Assembly: GCF_039634365.2 (NCBI RefSeq) | Contig: NZ_CP155079.2 | Coordinates: 186,001-250,000 of the forward strand | DNA: 64,000 nt | DNA from: Mucilaginibacter sp. PAMB04168 | GTDB lineage: Bacteria; Bacteroidota; Bacteroidia; Sphingobacteriales; Sphingobacteriaceae | Direction of reading: 5' to 3' | Shown here: positions 35,299 to 44,830 of the stretch, one piece after another | Layout of the letters: every line of letters begins with the position of its first letter | Position numbering within the stretch: position 1 is the stretch's first letter | Position numbers and translations under genes: made by a program | Notes under the pieces: model-generated | Told to the model about the DNA's origin: nothing | The model's database searches: none | What the model saw: only the letters and a program-made list of their open reading frames with translations

Positions 35299-37161
35299 CT
35301 ATTGCAACGGATCAAATGTCCCTCCGGCCCAGCCAATGGTAGGCACAATGTTGGCTCCATTATTAACAAAATCGTTATGAAACGTGTAGAAGTAATGGAA
35401 CTCAGGTACACTATAAGCCGAATACTGATTATTGGTTATCAATACATAAGGCCTGAAATACCGCAGATACGTAGCTTTATCATTGATGTTGAGCGTTTCC
35501 CTGAACATTACGCCATTGGTAACGGCTTCTAAAACGCCCTTGTCACGCAGGTCATTTCCAACAGGCGGGTTAACCAAGTTAATTTCGATTTTTGTCATGT
35601 TCCCGGTAAGCAGGTGCATCTGGCGGGTTCTTCTCAAATCCGCGTTGCGTTTGTTCTCAAAGGCAAATTCAACCATCCTTTCGTTGAGCAAGAGTGTGCG
35701 CATCTGGTTTATGCCGGTTACTACACCCAGGCCGTAGTCATTGCTGCCGTTGCCTTGCACTATACCGGCTCTTATGCGTATCTGCCTAACCATATCTTTG
35801 GCGCCGGTTATATTGCCGGTCTCGTTCATGCAGTCTGCATAATTTAACATTACTTCAGCCAGGCGCAGTTCTATCCAGTCCATACCACTGCCACCAATGT
35901 TATTGGTGTACCTCACGTTACCTGCGGCCAAACCTGGTGTGGTAAAACGTTTACAGTATACGCCATTGCCATTGCTTTCGCCAAGGGCAGTGTTATAAGT
36001 CCATTGCTTCCTGTTAGCGTTGCCGCTTAACGGCCAAATGCTGCCGTTGTAGGCAATGGTAGCTTCAAATCGTGGGTCGCGGTTTTGCCAAAACATCACA
36101 TCATCATACGGAAACTGGGTTGATGTTCCTCTGATGCTACCATCAAGCATAGGGTAGGCATCCAGCATTTTCTTAGTTGGTGTGTAACCCTGATAAGGCG
36201 ATCCACCTTCAGATGCTGGCCGCATACGGTTCTCACCATCATGGCCCCTTCTTTCAACGGTGCTCGAATAAGTGCGTACCAAAATCGCTTCCGTATTGGT
36301 GGTTCCCTCTACCCTGAAAATATCGCCATAATTGGCCATCAGCTTTTTTCCGCCCGCTATACACAGGTCGTAAGCTTCTTTGTTGGCTTGTAAGGCGGTT
36401 TGCCACCGGGCAACATCATTAGCAGGGTTAAATTGCGGGCTTGCCCAATAAAGCAATACTTTGGCTTTTAAACAGCTGGCAATTAGCTTGGTTATTCTTC
36501 CTCTACCTGTACCATCATCCGGGTTAAAGCCTTCCAGCATGGTAATAGCATTGTTCAAGTCGCTGAGGATAAGGTCGAAGCATTCCTTAGCGCTTTTTCT
36601 GCCGTCCAGGTAAAGCGATTCCGGCCGTTGTGGCTGTGTTATTAACGGCACACCACCATACACCTTAACCAGCTCAAAGTAGGTCATGGCCCGTAAGGCA
36701 TAATACTGGCCTAAAAAAGTGCGCTGCGTTGCTTGCGGTAAGGTGCCAAGCGGAATATTGGTAATTGCCTCGTTACACCTTGCAATATCAAAATATTTGT
36801 TGCTCCCGGCGTTACCGTTATAAGTGTTTCCGGTTAGTCTCACGTCGTTATTGCCCAATGCGCCTTGTAAGCCAAGGGCAGCCCGTGCCCACTCATCGCG
36901 GTCGGGATAGTAGTTTTCATCACTGGCCAAATGCACGCCACCCCTGTCTGGTATCAGTTGGTAAGGAAACTGGGGGATAACTACGTCATACACCCGGTTT
37001 AGCTGTAGTTGCACAGCCCCTTCGGTGCTCCATATGGCGGCATCAATACCGCCTGTGTCGCGTATATCAAAAAACTCATCTTGTTTACAGGAAGGCAAAC
37101 AAGCCGCCAAAACCAAAGCAAGAACCGATTTTGTTATATTATTTTTTATTTGCTTAATCAT
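35299..37161 (-). CDS. SusD/RagB family lipoprotein of the pectin locus
   Basis: A 620-residue outer-membrane lipoprotein when started at the Met at 37161, directly before a signal peptide with lipobox (LPSC, Cys at about 25). An upstream in-frame start at 37185 overlaps susC by 14 bases. SusD features: TPR-like helices (YYALRAMTYFELVKVYGGVPLI), C-terminal RagB-type segment (LLLNERMVEFAFENKRNADLRRTRQM). It forms a pedal-bin lid on the SusC barrel encoded 10 bases upstream and captures oligosaccharides. Long for the family, mainly through insertions in the middle. Confidence 0.9.
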   Translation of the reverse strand: MIKQIKNNITKSVLALVLAACLPSCKQDEFFDIRDTGGIDAAIWSTEGAVQLQLNRVYDVVIPQFPYQLIPDRGGVHLASDENYYPDRDEWARAALGLQGALGNNDVRLTGNTYNGNAGSNKYFDIARCNEAITNIPLGTLPQATQRTFLGQYYALRAMTYFELVKVYGGVPLITQPQRPESLYLDGRKSAKECFDLILSDLNNAITMLEGFNPDDGTGRGRITKLIASCLKAKVLLYWASPQFNPANDVARWQTALQANKEAYDLCIAGGKKLMANYGDIFRVEGTTNTEAILVRTYSSTVERRGHDGENRMRPASEGGSPYQGYTPTKKMLDAYPMLDGSIRGTSTQFPYDDVMFWQNRDPRFEATIAYNGSIWPLSGNANRKQWTYNTALGESNGNGVYCKRFTTPGLAAGNVRYTNNIGGSGMDWIELRLAEVMLNYADCMNETGNITGAKDMVRQIRIRAGIVQGNGSNDYGLGVVTGINQMRTLLLNERMVEFAFENKRNADLRRTRQMHLLTGNMTKIEINLVNPPVGNDLRDKGVLEAVTNGVMFRETLNINDKATYLRYFRPYVLITNNQYSAYSVPEFHYFYTFHNDFVNNGANIVPTIGWAGGTFDPLQ

Positions 37162-37171
37162 ACTCAAAAAA

Positions 37172-40100
37172 TTAAAGGTTAACATTTACACCTACTGAAA
37201 TGGTGCGCAGGATTGGATAATCGTACGCATTTGAAGTATATGGATCCTTGTATTTAAGCGGATTAACCAAGGTCCAGAGGTTGTTGCCGGTTAACAATAT
37301 CCTGGCGCCGCTCAGTCCCAGTTTTTTAACCACATTTAACGGCGCTCTGTAGCTGAGTGTCATGTTATTAATACGCACCATGGTTCCGTTAACAGCCCAA
37401 AAGTCAGAGTTTTTAGTCAGTGACGGATCATCAAAGCGGGGATATTTTCCGCCCATCGGATTGTCGATCGTCCAGCGGTCTTTCCAGATATCCAGCACAT
37501 TCACCGTTGCTGACGGCGCAATGCGCGATTGGCTGTCGTAAAAGACCTTACCACCAAATCTGGCAGCAATATTGGTGTTTAAGTTAAAGGCTTTGTAAGA
37601 TAAACCCAATGTTATGCCCGGCGCAAAAACCGGATTGGTATTGTTGTACAATGGCTGCATATCGTTATCATTGATAATGCCGTCGCCATTGGTATCTTCA
37701 TAGTACAACCATCCTGGCTGAGGTACAAGGTTATAGGATCTGTAATTCGGATTTTTGGCCATAAAGGCATCAACCTCTGCCTGCGTCCTAAACATCCCCA
37801 GGTTTCTAAGCCCTATGTTGCCGGTGTTCCATTTCCTAGGATCTAAACCAAAGGTGATTGGCCAGTCGGGTGCAACGTTGTTAATAAGATTACCAGTGGT
37901 GTATATAATCCTGTCGTTTACAGAATTGCCGTAACTAAAGTTCATGTTAGCTTGCAGGCTCCAATCTTTAGCTACTTTGGCCCGGTAACCAATACTGAAT
38001 TCAGTTCCCCAGTTGTATGTTTGGCGATAGTTAATTACCGGTGCGGCAAAGCCTGCGTATAAGGGGTATAATTGATTAGCGCCACGGTCAAAGGCATCAT
38101 AATTATAATTTCTGAAGCCCTCAATTGATAAATCGAGTTTGTTGTTAAATAGCGAGGCTTCAATACCTACGTTAACCGTGCGCTTTTTTTCCCAGGTAAT
38201 ATCCGGATTGGGAATTACACCCTGGTTTAAGCTGTTTTGATTAGAGTTTCCGTACAAATAACCATTGCTTATATCGATCAGGTAGCGCTCTACCCATAAC
38301 CGGTCGTTTACACGGTCATCTCCGGTGATACCCACATTAGCTTTCAGTTTTAAAAAGCTGATAAAAGGGAAACGCTTCATAAACTCCTCGTTACTAACCA
38401 CCCAGCCCAAACCTATGCTTGGCGATAATCCCCAGCGGTTATCGGGTGCAAAGTTGGAGGAGGCATCAGCACGTAAAACACCTTCAATTAAATACTTCTT
38501 ATCAAAGTTATAGCTAAAGCGGCCAAAGTATGACCGTTTTACAGACTGGGTTCTGCCAATACTCTGAACTCTTAAAGTTGACGCATCAAATGCCCAATAC
38601 TCTTCGGCGTTGGGTATTAACTGATTTGAAAAGTTGACAGAAAGGTTTTCGCTATTAGACTCAGTTTGCTCACCGCCAGCCAAAATATCAAAGGTGTGCT
38701 TGCCAAATGTCCGGCCGTATTGTAAAGTTAAAAATCCTTGATAACTGTTCGTTTCCGACAAGCCCGGCGTTACCCTTTGGTTGCCTATGTCAACGTTTTG
38801 AAAGGTTGGATTAGTGGCAGTGAGTTGATTGCTAAATAATGCCTGGTTGTTACCCATTCTGGCAAAATTGTAAGTTAGGTAAGGTGGCCTGTACTGCCGG
38901 CTGTTGGTAGAACCACTGCCCTGTGATATCTGAAATCTTGCTGTAAAGCCTTTCAGATAAGTAGGCTGATAAGTTAAATTAGCATTAATACGATAGGCTT
39001 TTGATTTTTGTCTTTCATAATAGCCCGACTCTATTAAAGCTTTAGGATTAACGGTGATATTGCTATTAACATAATTAACATATTTTCCATCAATGCTAAT
39101 GGGAACCCATCGCGGAACACTTACAATGCGTCGGAAAAATTCATTATCGCTATCGGTTTGGTTATGTTGTGCATTCCTGATGTTCCAATCTACGTTGAAG
39201 GCGATATCTGCCTTTAGTCCATTTACTATAGTGGCTACTAAGCCGCTTCTGAAGCTGTACTTGTCGTATTTTAAGCCCGGATAGTTTGCATCTTCGCTTT
39301 GGTAACTACCGCCGGTGAAAAAAGTTACCTTATCACTACCGCCCGAAAGCCCGATATTGTGCCGCTGCATAGTTGAGGCTTGCCATAACTCGTCATACCA
39401 GCTTTTATAATCCAAGCCCTTAATATATTCCAGATCTTCAGGCGCGAACAAAGACGACGCAGGTGCGCTTTGTGTTCTGTAGGTGTCATTCAATAATAGG
39501 GCGTGATCATAGGCCGATAGCATTTTAGGAGTTCTTGAGGCGTCTGTAACACCATAGTAGCCGTTATAAGTTAAGCTGGGTCGGCCAATCTTTCCTCTTT
39601 TGGTGGTAACTAACACCACACCTTTGGCGCCTGATGCACCGTAAATAGCGGCAGATGCATCTTTCAGGAACGTTAAATTTTCAACCTGTGATGCATCCAG
39701 TGCATCAAATGCCTCTCTGCTTACCGTAATACCATCAATGATGTATAAGGGTTCGGCAGTTACGCCAAGTGTTTGGGCTGTTTCAGATGCCGTTGAGTTA
39801 CGTATATTGAGCGTAACGGTTGACCCTGGACGACCTGATACTTGTGATACACTTACGCCGGCTATTCTATTCCTTAGCGACGCAGCCAGATTAGGAGCCG
39901 GAATGTCCTGAAGTTCCTGTCCGGTAACGGTGGCTACCGAGCCCAAAATTTCAGTGCGTTTCTTTGTGCCATAGCCCACTACAACCACATCGGTTAAGGT
40001 GCTGCGTTCTTCTGACATGCTAACATCTATGCGGGCCTGTGTGCCCACAGTTACTTGTTTCCTTACAAAACCCACGTATGAAAAAACCAGCACATCGCTG

Positions 40101-40312
40101 TTAGAGCGTACCTGGATGGTGTATAACCCATCGACCGTGGTGCTTACATTACTGGGCAAGCCCCTTATGGCTACATTTACACCGGGCAGGGGAGTACCTA
40201 CACTGTCTGTAACCTTGCCTGTTACCCGTCGTTCTTGCGCCAATGCAAGCGAACAAGCCAATGTACAGAGCAACATCAGCAAAGAAAATTTACGTAAAAA
40301 ATTTAGATCCAT
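37172..40312 (-). CDS. SusC/RagA TonB-dependent transporter of the pectin locus
   Basis: A 1046-residue outer-membrane transporter with signal peptide (ending ALAQ), carboxypeptidase-regulatory-like domain (VTGKVTDSVGTPLPGVNVAIRG), TonB box region with VTDVVVVGYGTKKRTEILGSV, plug with AAIYGASGAKGVVLVTTKRG and a barrel ending in ISVGVNVNL. No STN domain, so it is not expected to signal through FecR; this fits the absence of a sigma factor next to it. First gene of a susC-susD-SusE-like operon. An intergenic region of about 1 kb lies upstream and no hybrid two-component regulator is in view. Confidence 0.9.
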   Translation of the reverse strand: MDLNFLRKFSLLMLLCTLACSLALAQERRVTGKVTDSVGTPLPGVNVAIRGLPSNVSTTVDGLYTIQVRSNSDVLVFSYVGFVRKQVTVGTQARIDVSMSEERSTLTDVVVVGYGTKKRTEILGSVATVTGQELQDIPAPNLAASLRNRIAGVSVSQVSGRPGSTVTLNIRNSTASETAQTLGVTAEPLYIIDGITVSREAFDALDASQVENLTFLKDASAAIYGASGAKGVVLVTTKRGKIGRPSLTYNGYYGVTDASRTPKMLSAYDHALLLNDTYRTQSAPASSLFAPEDLEYIKGLDYKSWYDELWQASTMQRHNIGLSGGSDKVTFFTGGSYQSEDANYPGLKYDKYSFRSGLVATIVNGLKADIAFNVDWNIRNAQHNQTDSDNEFFRRIVSVPRWVPISIDGKYVNYVNSNITVNPKALIESGYYERQKSKAYRINANLTYQPTYLKGFTARFQISQGSGSTNSRQYRPPYLTYNFARMGNNQALFSNQLTATNPTFQNVDIGNQRVTPGLSETNSYQGFLTLQYGRTFGKHTFDILAGGEQTESNSENLSVNFSNQLIPNAEEYWAFDASTLRVQSIGRTQSVKRSYFGRFSYNFDKKYLIEGVLRADASSNFAPDNRWGLSPSIGLGWVVSNEEFMKRFPFISFLKLKANVGITGDDRVNDRLWVERYLIDISNGYLYGNSNQNSLNQGVIPNPDITWEKKRTVNVGIEASLFNNKLDLSIEGFRNYNYDAFDRGANQLYPLYAGFAAPVINYRQTYNWGTEFSIGYRAKVAKDWSLQANMNFSYGNSVNDRIIYTTGNLINNVAPDWPITFGLDPRKWNTGNIGLRNLGMFRTQAEVDAFMAKNPNYRSYNLVPQPGWLYYEDTNGDGIINDNDMQPLYNNTNPVFAPGITLGLSYKAFNLNTNIAARFGGKVFYDSQSRIAPSATVNVLDIWKDRWTIDNPMGGKYPRFDDPSLTKNSDFWAVNGTMVRINNMTLSYRAPLNVVKKLGLSGARILLTGNNLWTLVNPLKYKDPYTSNAYDYPILRTISVGVNVNL

Positions 40313-40493
40313 AAAAGTTTATTTGGTTGGAGAATATTGTTGAAAGTGTAATAGCACGGCGAAAGCAGGAGCGTAGGATAGCTCTGCAAAACGGAAACGT
40401 ACAAGATGGTTTTGGCAAACACTATTGAGAAGAGTATACTTTTAGTTCATAGGCATCTTTTGATTATAGATATTAATTGGTTATTTACTGCTT

Positions 40494-40525
40494 AATGCCG
40501 TGCTTCTCAGGTACGGCATTTCTTT
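40494..40525 (+). terminator. Hairpin with short T-run, no obvious upstream gene
   Basis: The arms AATGCCGT and ACGGCATT (8 bases, 11-base loop) are followed by TCTTT on the plus strand. No plus-strand gene precedes it, so it could end a small untranslated transcript or be a remnant. Confidence 0.4.
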
Positions 40526-40861
40526 ATTCTTGGAAACTTACTCAATTAGCGCTACCAATGCTGGTCACCTGGACCTGGCCGTGCGTATTACTTGATTTGC
40601 TGCGCTGTTTTCTTAACACATTTAAATGAGCCTTATCAAATTTCTATACAATCAAGTAATCGATTGTAGGTTATCTGCCTCTGTTGCCCATTGCTCCATT
40701 TTATGATTAAAAAAGCTATCGCTTGTAATCTGTTTAATGGATATAATTAAATTTAACACGCTTAACAAAACGAACAGAACACGTTATTTTCTTTTATACA
40801 AGTTGCGGTACGCTGCCGCCTCAATAAATTAGGCTTCTTTAGAAACGCTTGGCTTGAAAAA

Positions 40862-40877
40862 TGATAATATATTATCA
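40862..40877. promoter_or_regulatory. Perfect 16-base palindrome upstream of susC
   Basis: TGATAATATATTATCA is a perfect inverted repeat with no loop, about 550 bases upstream of the minus-strand susC start and 455 bases downstream of the AraC gene end. Such symmetric sites often bind dimeric regulators; A/T-rich palindromes also arise by chance, so confidence is modest. Confidence 0.35.
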
Positions 40878-41331
40878 AAGTGCGAGCAAAACCTGCAGTC
40901 TTAAAATTTAAAATGTAATGAACTGATATTGAAGCAGCAAATAAGCTAGCGTTCTTTATTCTTGGTTGTATCTAATTGGTTATGTTGCAAATATGCCCTT
41001 GCAGGTCATAAGTTTCATTGCATTTATTATCATATTTTTGTAGTATGTTGTCACAGCTAGAGCTCCATACCATCTTTAATCTAATACTGTGTTTGTGCAG
41101 GCAGATCTGTTATGCTAATATAAAACGAGCCATCTTCAGATATGACATGCGTTAGAAGTGCGCATGTATGCTGTAGAAAGCAAAATTAAAAAGGCGTTAT
41201 TTATTTCTGTGGGTCAACACACTCGTCCGTTTTCTTATAGTAGTTTGTACCTTTTGATGCCCTAACAAATGAATATGTTGCCTACCTCATAACTCCAGAA
41301 ACCCGTTTTAAAGCTGCTTTATAAGCTATTC

Positions 41332-42114
41332 TTATAGCAATACTTTCTTAACATGGCTTTCATCAGTCAGACCAAATTCTGCGGCAATTTGTTTAAGTAC
41401 ATAACCGCCCTTCTCGATTCTTTGACGGATTAAGGATTTACGATAATCGGCGATGTAATCACGTAATGTTATACCGGTATTTCTTTTAAAGTACGGACCT
41501 ATATAATCTGCAGTGGTGTTAAAATGAGCGGCTATCACTGGCGACTTTAACTTAGCTGGCGTGTAAATGTGCTTATGCAAATAACAAAATACCGCCTGCA
41601 TGTCCCTGCTCCGGTTTGCGGTAGCTTTCAATTCGGGCATATTACGCTGTAAAAGTGCCGCCAGCCCTAGTACCTGTAACCAGATGAGCTGCTCATTGGA
41701 TAGAATATCGTGTTGCAGGGAAAGAATTACCTGGATAATTCTGGCAGCTGAGTTTTGATCTGCAGAATTAAGACGAAAGCCAGAAAAATGTGTTTCCCGG
41801 CTTTTAATCAAGTATTCAAGTTGCTGGAGGCCGTAGGTAGAACCGGTGCTTACGTGGTGGATAAAAAAGTCGGTAAATTTGATAAAAACAAACCTTGTCA
41901 GCGATCGGATATCGAAGTAATGTTCCTCTTCTGGTCCGATAAGGAAAATGTCGCCGCGTTTATAGGCAATGCTATTCCCATTAATAAAATGCGAACCTGA
42001 TCCCTGGCTTATATAGATCAGCTCATAATGATTATGTTTATGAACCGGGTGCGGCCACGTGGTCGCCTCAAATTCGGATATAGCCAGAGGCTGAAACTGT
42101 TTGTATCGCTTCAT
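41332..42114 (-). CDS. AraC family regulator, C-terminus possibly truncated
   Basis: A 260-residue protein with an N-terminal cupin-like sensing domain (HKHNHYELIYISQGSGSHFINGNSIAYKRGDIFLIGPEEEHYF) and a C-terminal AraC double helix-turn-helix (about 170-260). It stops right after DESHVKKVLL, where family members usually continue about 15 residues to a G-x-x-P-x-x-Y/F-R end. A nonsense change or frameshift at the 3' end is possible. Divergent from the SDR gene with a 101-base gap, so it likely controls it. Function beyond that not predictable. Confidence 0.75.
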   Translation of the reverse strand: MKRYKQFQPLAISEFEATTWPHPVHKHNHYELIYISQGSGSHFINGNSIAYKRGDIFLIGPEEEHYFDIRSLTRFVFIKFTDFFIHHVSTGSTYGLQQLEYLIKSRETHFSGFRLNSADQNSAARIIQVILSLQHDILSNEQLIWLQVLGLAALLQRNMPELKATANRSRDMQAVFCYLHKHIYTPAKLKSPVIAAHFNTTADYIGPYFKRNTGITLRDYIADYRKSLIRQRIEKGGYVLKQIAAEFGLTDESHVKKVLL

Positions 42115-42215
42115 AGTGGAAATATACCAATTTATAGCGGAACTTTACAAATTAGTTGGTACTGGCATGGAATACCTTTGTTGTGTTAAATTAATAAGGC
42201 AACAAAATAATCATT

Positions 42216-43265
42216 ATGCAAAAAACAGCATTAGTAGTTGGCGCAAACGGTGTAATTGCGTCTAACCTGATCCGCCATTTACTAGATCTTGGGGATTGGA
42301 AAATCATCGGTTTATCCAGGCGTGGTGGTACCAATAGCGAAAAATTAAAATACCATTCCGTTGACTTGCTTAATCGGGAAGAGTGCCAGGAAAAGCTAAT
42401 CGGCTTAAAGGAAATTACACATATCTTTTATGCTGCCTTTCAGGATCGGCCAACCTGGGCAGAACTGGTGCAGCCGAATTTGGCAATGCTCACGAACGTT
42501 GTAGATGCCGTAGAGCCTATTGCAGAAAACCTCCAACACATCAGTTTAATGCAGGGATACAAGGTTTATGGCGCTCATTTGGGGCCTTTTAAAACACCTG
42601 CCAAAGAAAGCGACGGCGGTCACATGCCTCCGGAATTTAATATTGACCAGCAGGATTACCTGGAGAGTAAACAAAAGGGTAAAAATTGGACATGGTCTGC
42701 CATCAGGCCATCTGTGGTAGCGGGTACAGCACTAGGCAACCCAATGAACTTGGTACTGGTTATTGCGGTTTATGCCTCCATTTCCAAAGAACTTGGACTG
42801 CCGTTGCGTTTTCCGGGTAAACCAGGCGCTTATGACACGCTGCTGGAAATGACGGATGCAGGCTTGTTAGCCAAAGCAACTGTTTGGGCAGCAACGAATG
42901 AGCAATGTGCCAACCAGGCGTTTAATATTACTAATGGTGACCTGTTTCGCTGGAACGAGCTTTGGCCGAAAATTGCCGGCTATTTTGGATTAGAGACTGC
43001 GCCGCCTTTAACTATGTCACTACAAACTGTAATGGCCGATAAGGAAGACTTGTGGAAACAGATTCAGGAAAGGCACGGATTGAACAGACACAGTTACCAG
43101 GAGCTAACCTCATGGCCTTTTGGTGATGCCGTTTTCGGCTGGGATTATGATTTCTTTGGCGATGGTACAAAAGCCCGGCGTTTGGGTTTTCATGAATTTG
43201 TAGATACGGAGCAGATGTTCTACAACTTGTTTGATGAATTAAGGGTGAAAAAAGTTATCCCATAA
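42216..43265 (+). CDS. Extended SDR family oxidoreductase (PRISE-like)
   Basis: A 349-residue NAD(P)-binding protein. The Rossmann start VVGANGVIASNLIRHLL has the G-x-x-G-x-x-(A) pattern. An active-site-like segment with LMQGYKVYGAH and the later WSAIRPSVVAG resemble the progesterone 5-beta-reductase/iridoid-synthase-like group of atypical SDRs, which reduce activated C=C bonds. It is divergent from an AraC regulator that probably controls it. The natural substrate cannot be read from the sequence. Confidence 0.78.
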   Translation: MQKTALVVGANGVIASNLIRHLLDLGDWKIIGLSRRGGTNSEKLKYHSVDLLNREECQEKLIGLKEITHIFYAAFQDRPTWAELVQPNLAMLTNVVDAVEPIAENLQHISLMQGYKVYGAHLGPFKTPAKESDGGHMPPEFNIDQQDYLESKQKGKNWTWSAIRPSVVAGTALGNPMNLVLVIAVYASISKELGLPLRFPGKPGAYDTLLEMTDAGLLAKATVWAATNEQCANQAFNITNGDLFRWNELWPKIAGYFGLETAPPLTMSLQTVMADKEDLWKQIQERHGLNRHSYQELTSWPFGDAVFGWDYDFFGDGTKARRLGFHEFVDTEQMFYNLFDELRVKKVIP

Positions 43266-43269
43266 ACCT

Positions 43270-43629
43270 CTATTTAATAGGTTTGTGATTTTTTGTCAAA
43301 CGATAGATTGCGTAAATACCCGGAACCATGGGTAAGATAGCCGTATACATGCCTGCGAAATAGTAACGTCCTGTAACCTTATAATAATAGTTGTGCATGT
43401 TATCTATCTGAGTTCCTTTAATCTGTTGGCTGATACTGTTAATGTTGGTGGGCTCAATTGCAGGCTGGAGTCCGTTATCTATAAAAAAGACATGCCTGCA
43501 TACCTGTCCGCTGTTTAACAGGTAATCGCCTTTATCAAACGTTTTACATTTAAGCTTTTCCTGCAACTCGTTATTGGCAATGGGGGTAAGCGGCGAAAGC
43601 AGGTTTGCAAATTGGTTGAATCCGGTCAT
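43270..43629 (-). pseudogene. Chimeric fragment: Crp/Fnr N-terminus joined to an unrelated tail
   Basis: A 119-residue frame. Residues 1-53 match the start of a Crp/Fnr-type cyclic-nucleotide-binding domain (CKTFDKGDYLLNSGQVCRHVFFIDNGL), very like the beginning of the other Crp genes in this window. After that the barrel stops and residues about 54-119 are unrelated, with one hydrophobic helix (YYFAGMYTAILPMVPGIYAIY) and a basic end. There is no helix-turn-helix. The simplest reading is an internal deletion that fused the head of a regulator to the tail of another small membrane-protein gene. It cannot work as a normal Crp regulator. Stop is 5 bases from the SDR stop. Confidence 0.6.
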
Positions 43630-43911
43630 CGCTTATTTTTTTAGGCTGATAGTACAAACCTAGCAGAATATATTGTTGAATTGGGAATGATACAGTTAAA
43701 ATGTGTCGGAGCTTTTCAGGGGCAGTCAGCTGTCTTTATTGTTGGGCTGCAAAATAGTATGCACATTAAAGCAGCTTTTTAAACTCTTCCATATAAGCTC
43801 CGATTTTAAAGCAGCAAATTGATAGGAGCATTTACCTCTTATTTAAAGGGATTGCATGCACAAAGGGTTTATAAGTTTTGCCAAGCAAGCCGGTGACTAG
43901 CATTTATGCAC

Positions 43912-44820
43912 TCAATTGAATGAGGCCCTGAACTCTACAGGTGTTTTACTGGTTTTGGCTTTAAATAACTTGCTGAACGACGGCAAATGCTCAAACCCTA
44001 AGCTGTAAGCAATTTCGCCTATTGATAATTCTGTGGTCGATAATTTTTCCTTGGCTTTTTCAATCAGTTTTTCATGTATGTGTTGCTGGGCGCTTTGGCC
44101 AGTGAGGATTTTGAGCAGGCTGCTCAAATATTTGGGCGAAAGGTTTAATGATTCTGCAACGTGGGCAACGGTAGGCAATCCCTTTAACAGCAGGTCATCG
44201 CTATTAAAGTAGTCAGCAAGTAAGGTTTCTACCCGTTCAAGTATCTGATGATTCGACTTTTCGCGGGTAATAAACTGGCGATGATAATACCGGTCTGCAT
44301 AGTTCAGCAATGCTTCAATATGCGAAATAATGATGCTTTTGCTAAACCGGTCTATATTGGCCTGGTACTCTTCAAAAATGCTTTGAATGATGTTGTTAAT
44401 GGTTGTCTCTTCTTTTTCAGACAAAAACAATGCTTCATTTAGTGAATAATCCCAAAAATCATATTGCCGGATAGTTTTGGCTAGCGCCGTATTCCACAAA
44501 AAATCAGAATGGATGTAGATCACCCACCCTGATTTTTCTGCCTTCTTGCCTTTGTCATCAACATCAATATTTAGTACCTGGTTGGGCTGTATAAAAGACA
44601 TGATGCCATCATTAAAATCGAATGGACGCTGTCCATATTGCACTTTAAAGTTGATCATTCTTTTTACAGAAATGGAATAAAAGTCCATTGCCATGCTTTG
44701 TGGATCGGGATTATCCGAATGGGGTACTGTAGCTACGTTTACAACGCTGATGAGCGGATGGAGCGGCGCCGGTAAGCCCACAAAATGATGAAATTCTGCT
44801 ATCGATTTGAAATGCCTCAT
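43912..44820 (-). CDS. AraC family transcriptional regulator
   Basis: A 302-residue regulator. The N-terminal 190 residues form a cupin-type sensory part, and the C-terminal 100 residues form the AraC double helix-turn-helix (VAHVAESLNLSPKYLSSLLKILTGQSAQQHIHEKLIEKAKEKL, then SIGEIAYSLGFEHLPSFSKLFKAKTSKTPVEFR). It starts 10 bases downstream of the NADP oxidoreductase gene on the same strand, so both are probably in one transcript and the regulator may control its own operon. Confidence 0.88.
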   Translation of the reverse strand: MRHFKSIAEFHHFVGLPAPLHPLISVVNVATVPHSDNPDPQSMAMDFYSISVKRMINFKVQYGQRPFDFNDGIMSFIQPNQVLNIDVDDKGKKAEKSGWVIYIHSDFLWNTALAKTIRQYDFWDYSLNEALFLSEKEETTINNIIQSIFEEYQANIDRFSKSIIISHIEALLNYADRYYHRQFITREKSNHQILERVETLLADYFNSDDLLLKGLPTVAHVAESLNLSPKYLSSLLKILTGQSAQQHIHEKLIEKAKEKLSTTELSIGEIAYSLGFEHLPSFSKLFKAKTSKTPVEFRASFN

Positions 44821-44830
44821 GCCGTAACGC

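Larger units (their letters stand above)
40313..41331. other. Kilobase without genes upstream of the pectin susC
   Basis: About 1 kb, A/T-rich, with no convincing coding frame on either strand. It should contain the minus-strand susC promoter. Two structures stand out and are listed separately: a hairpin at 40494-40520 and a 16-base palindrome at 40862-40877. Possible decayed sequence, but I recognise no family in it. Confidence 0.55.
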
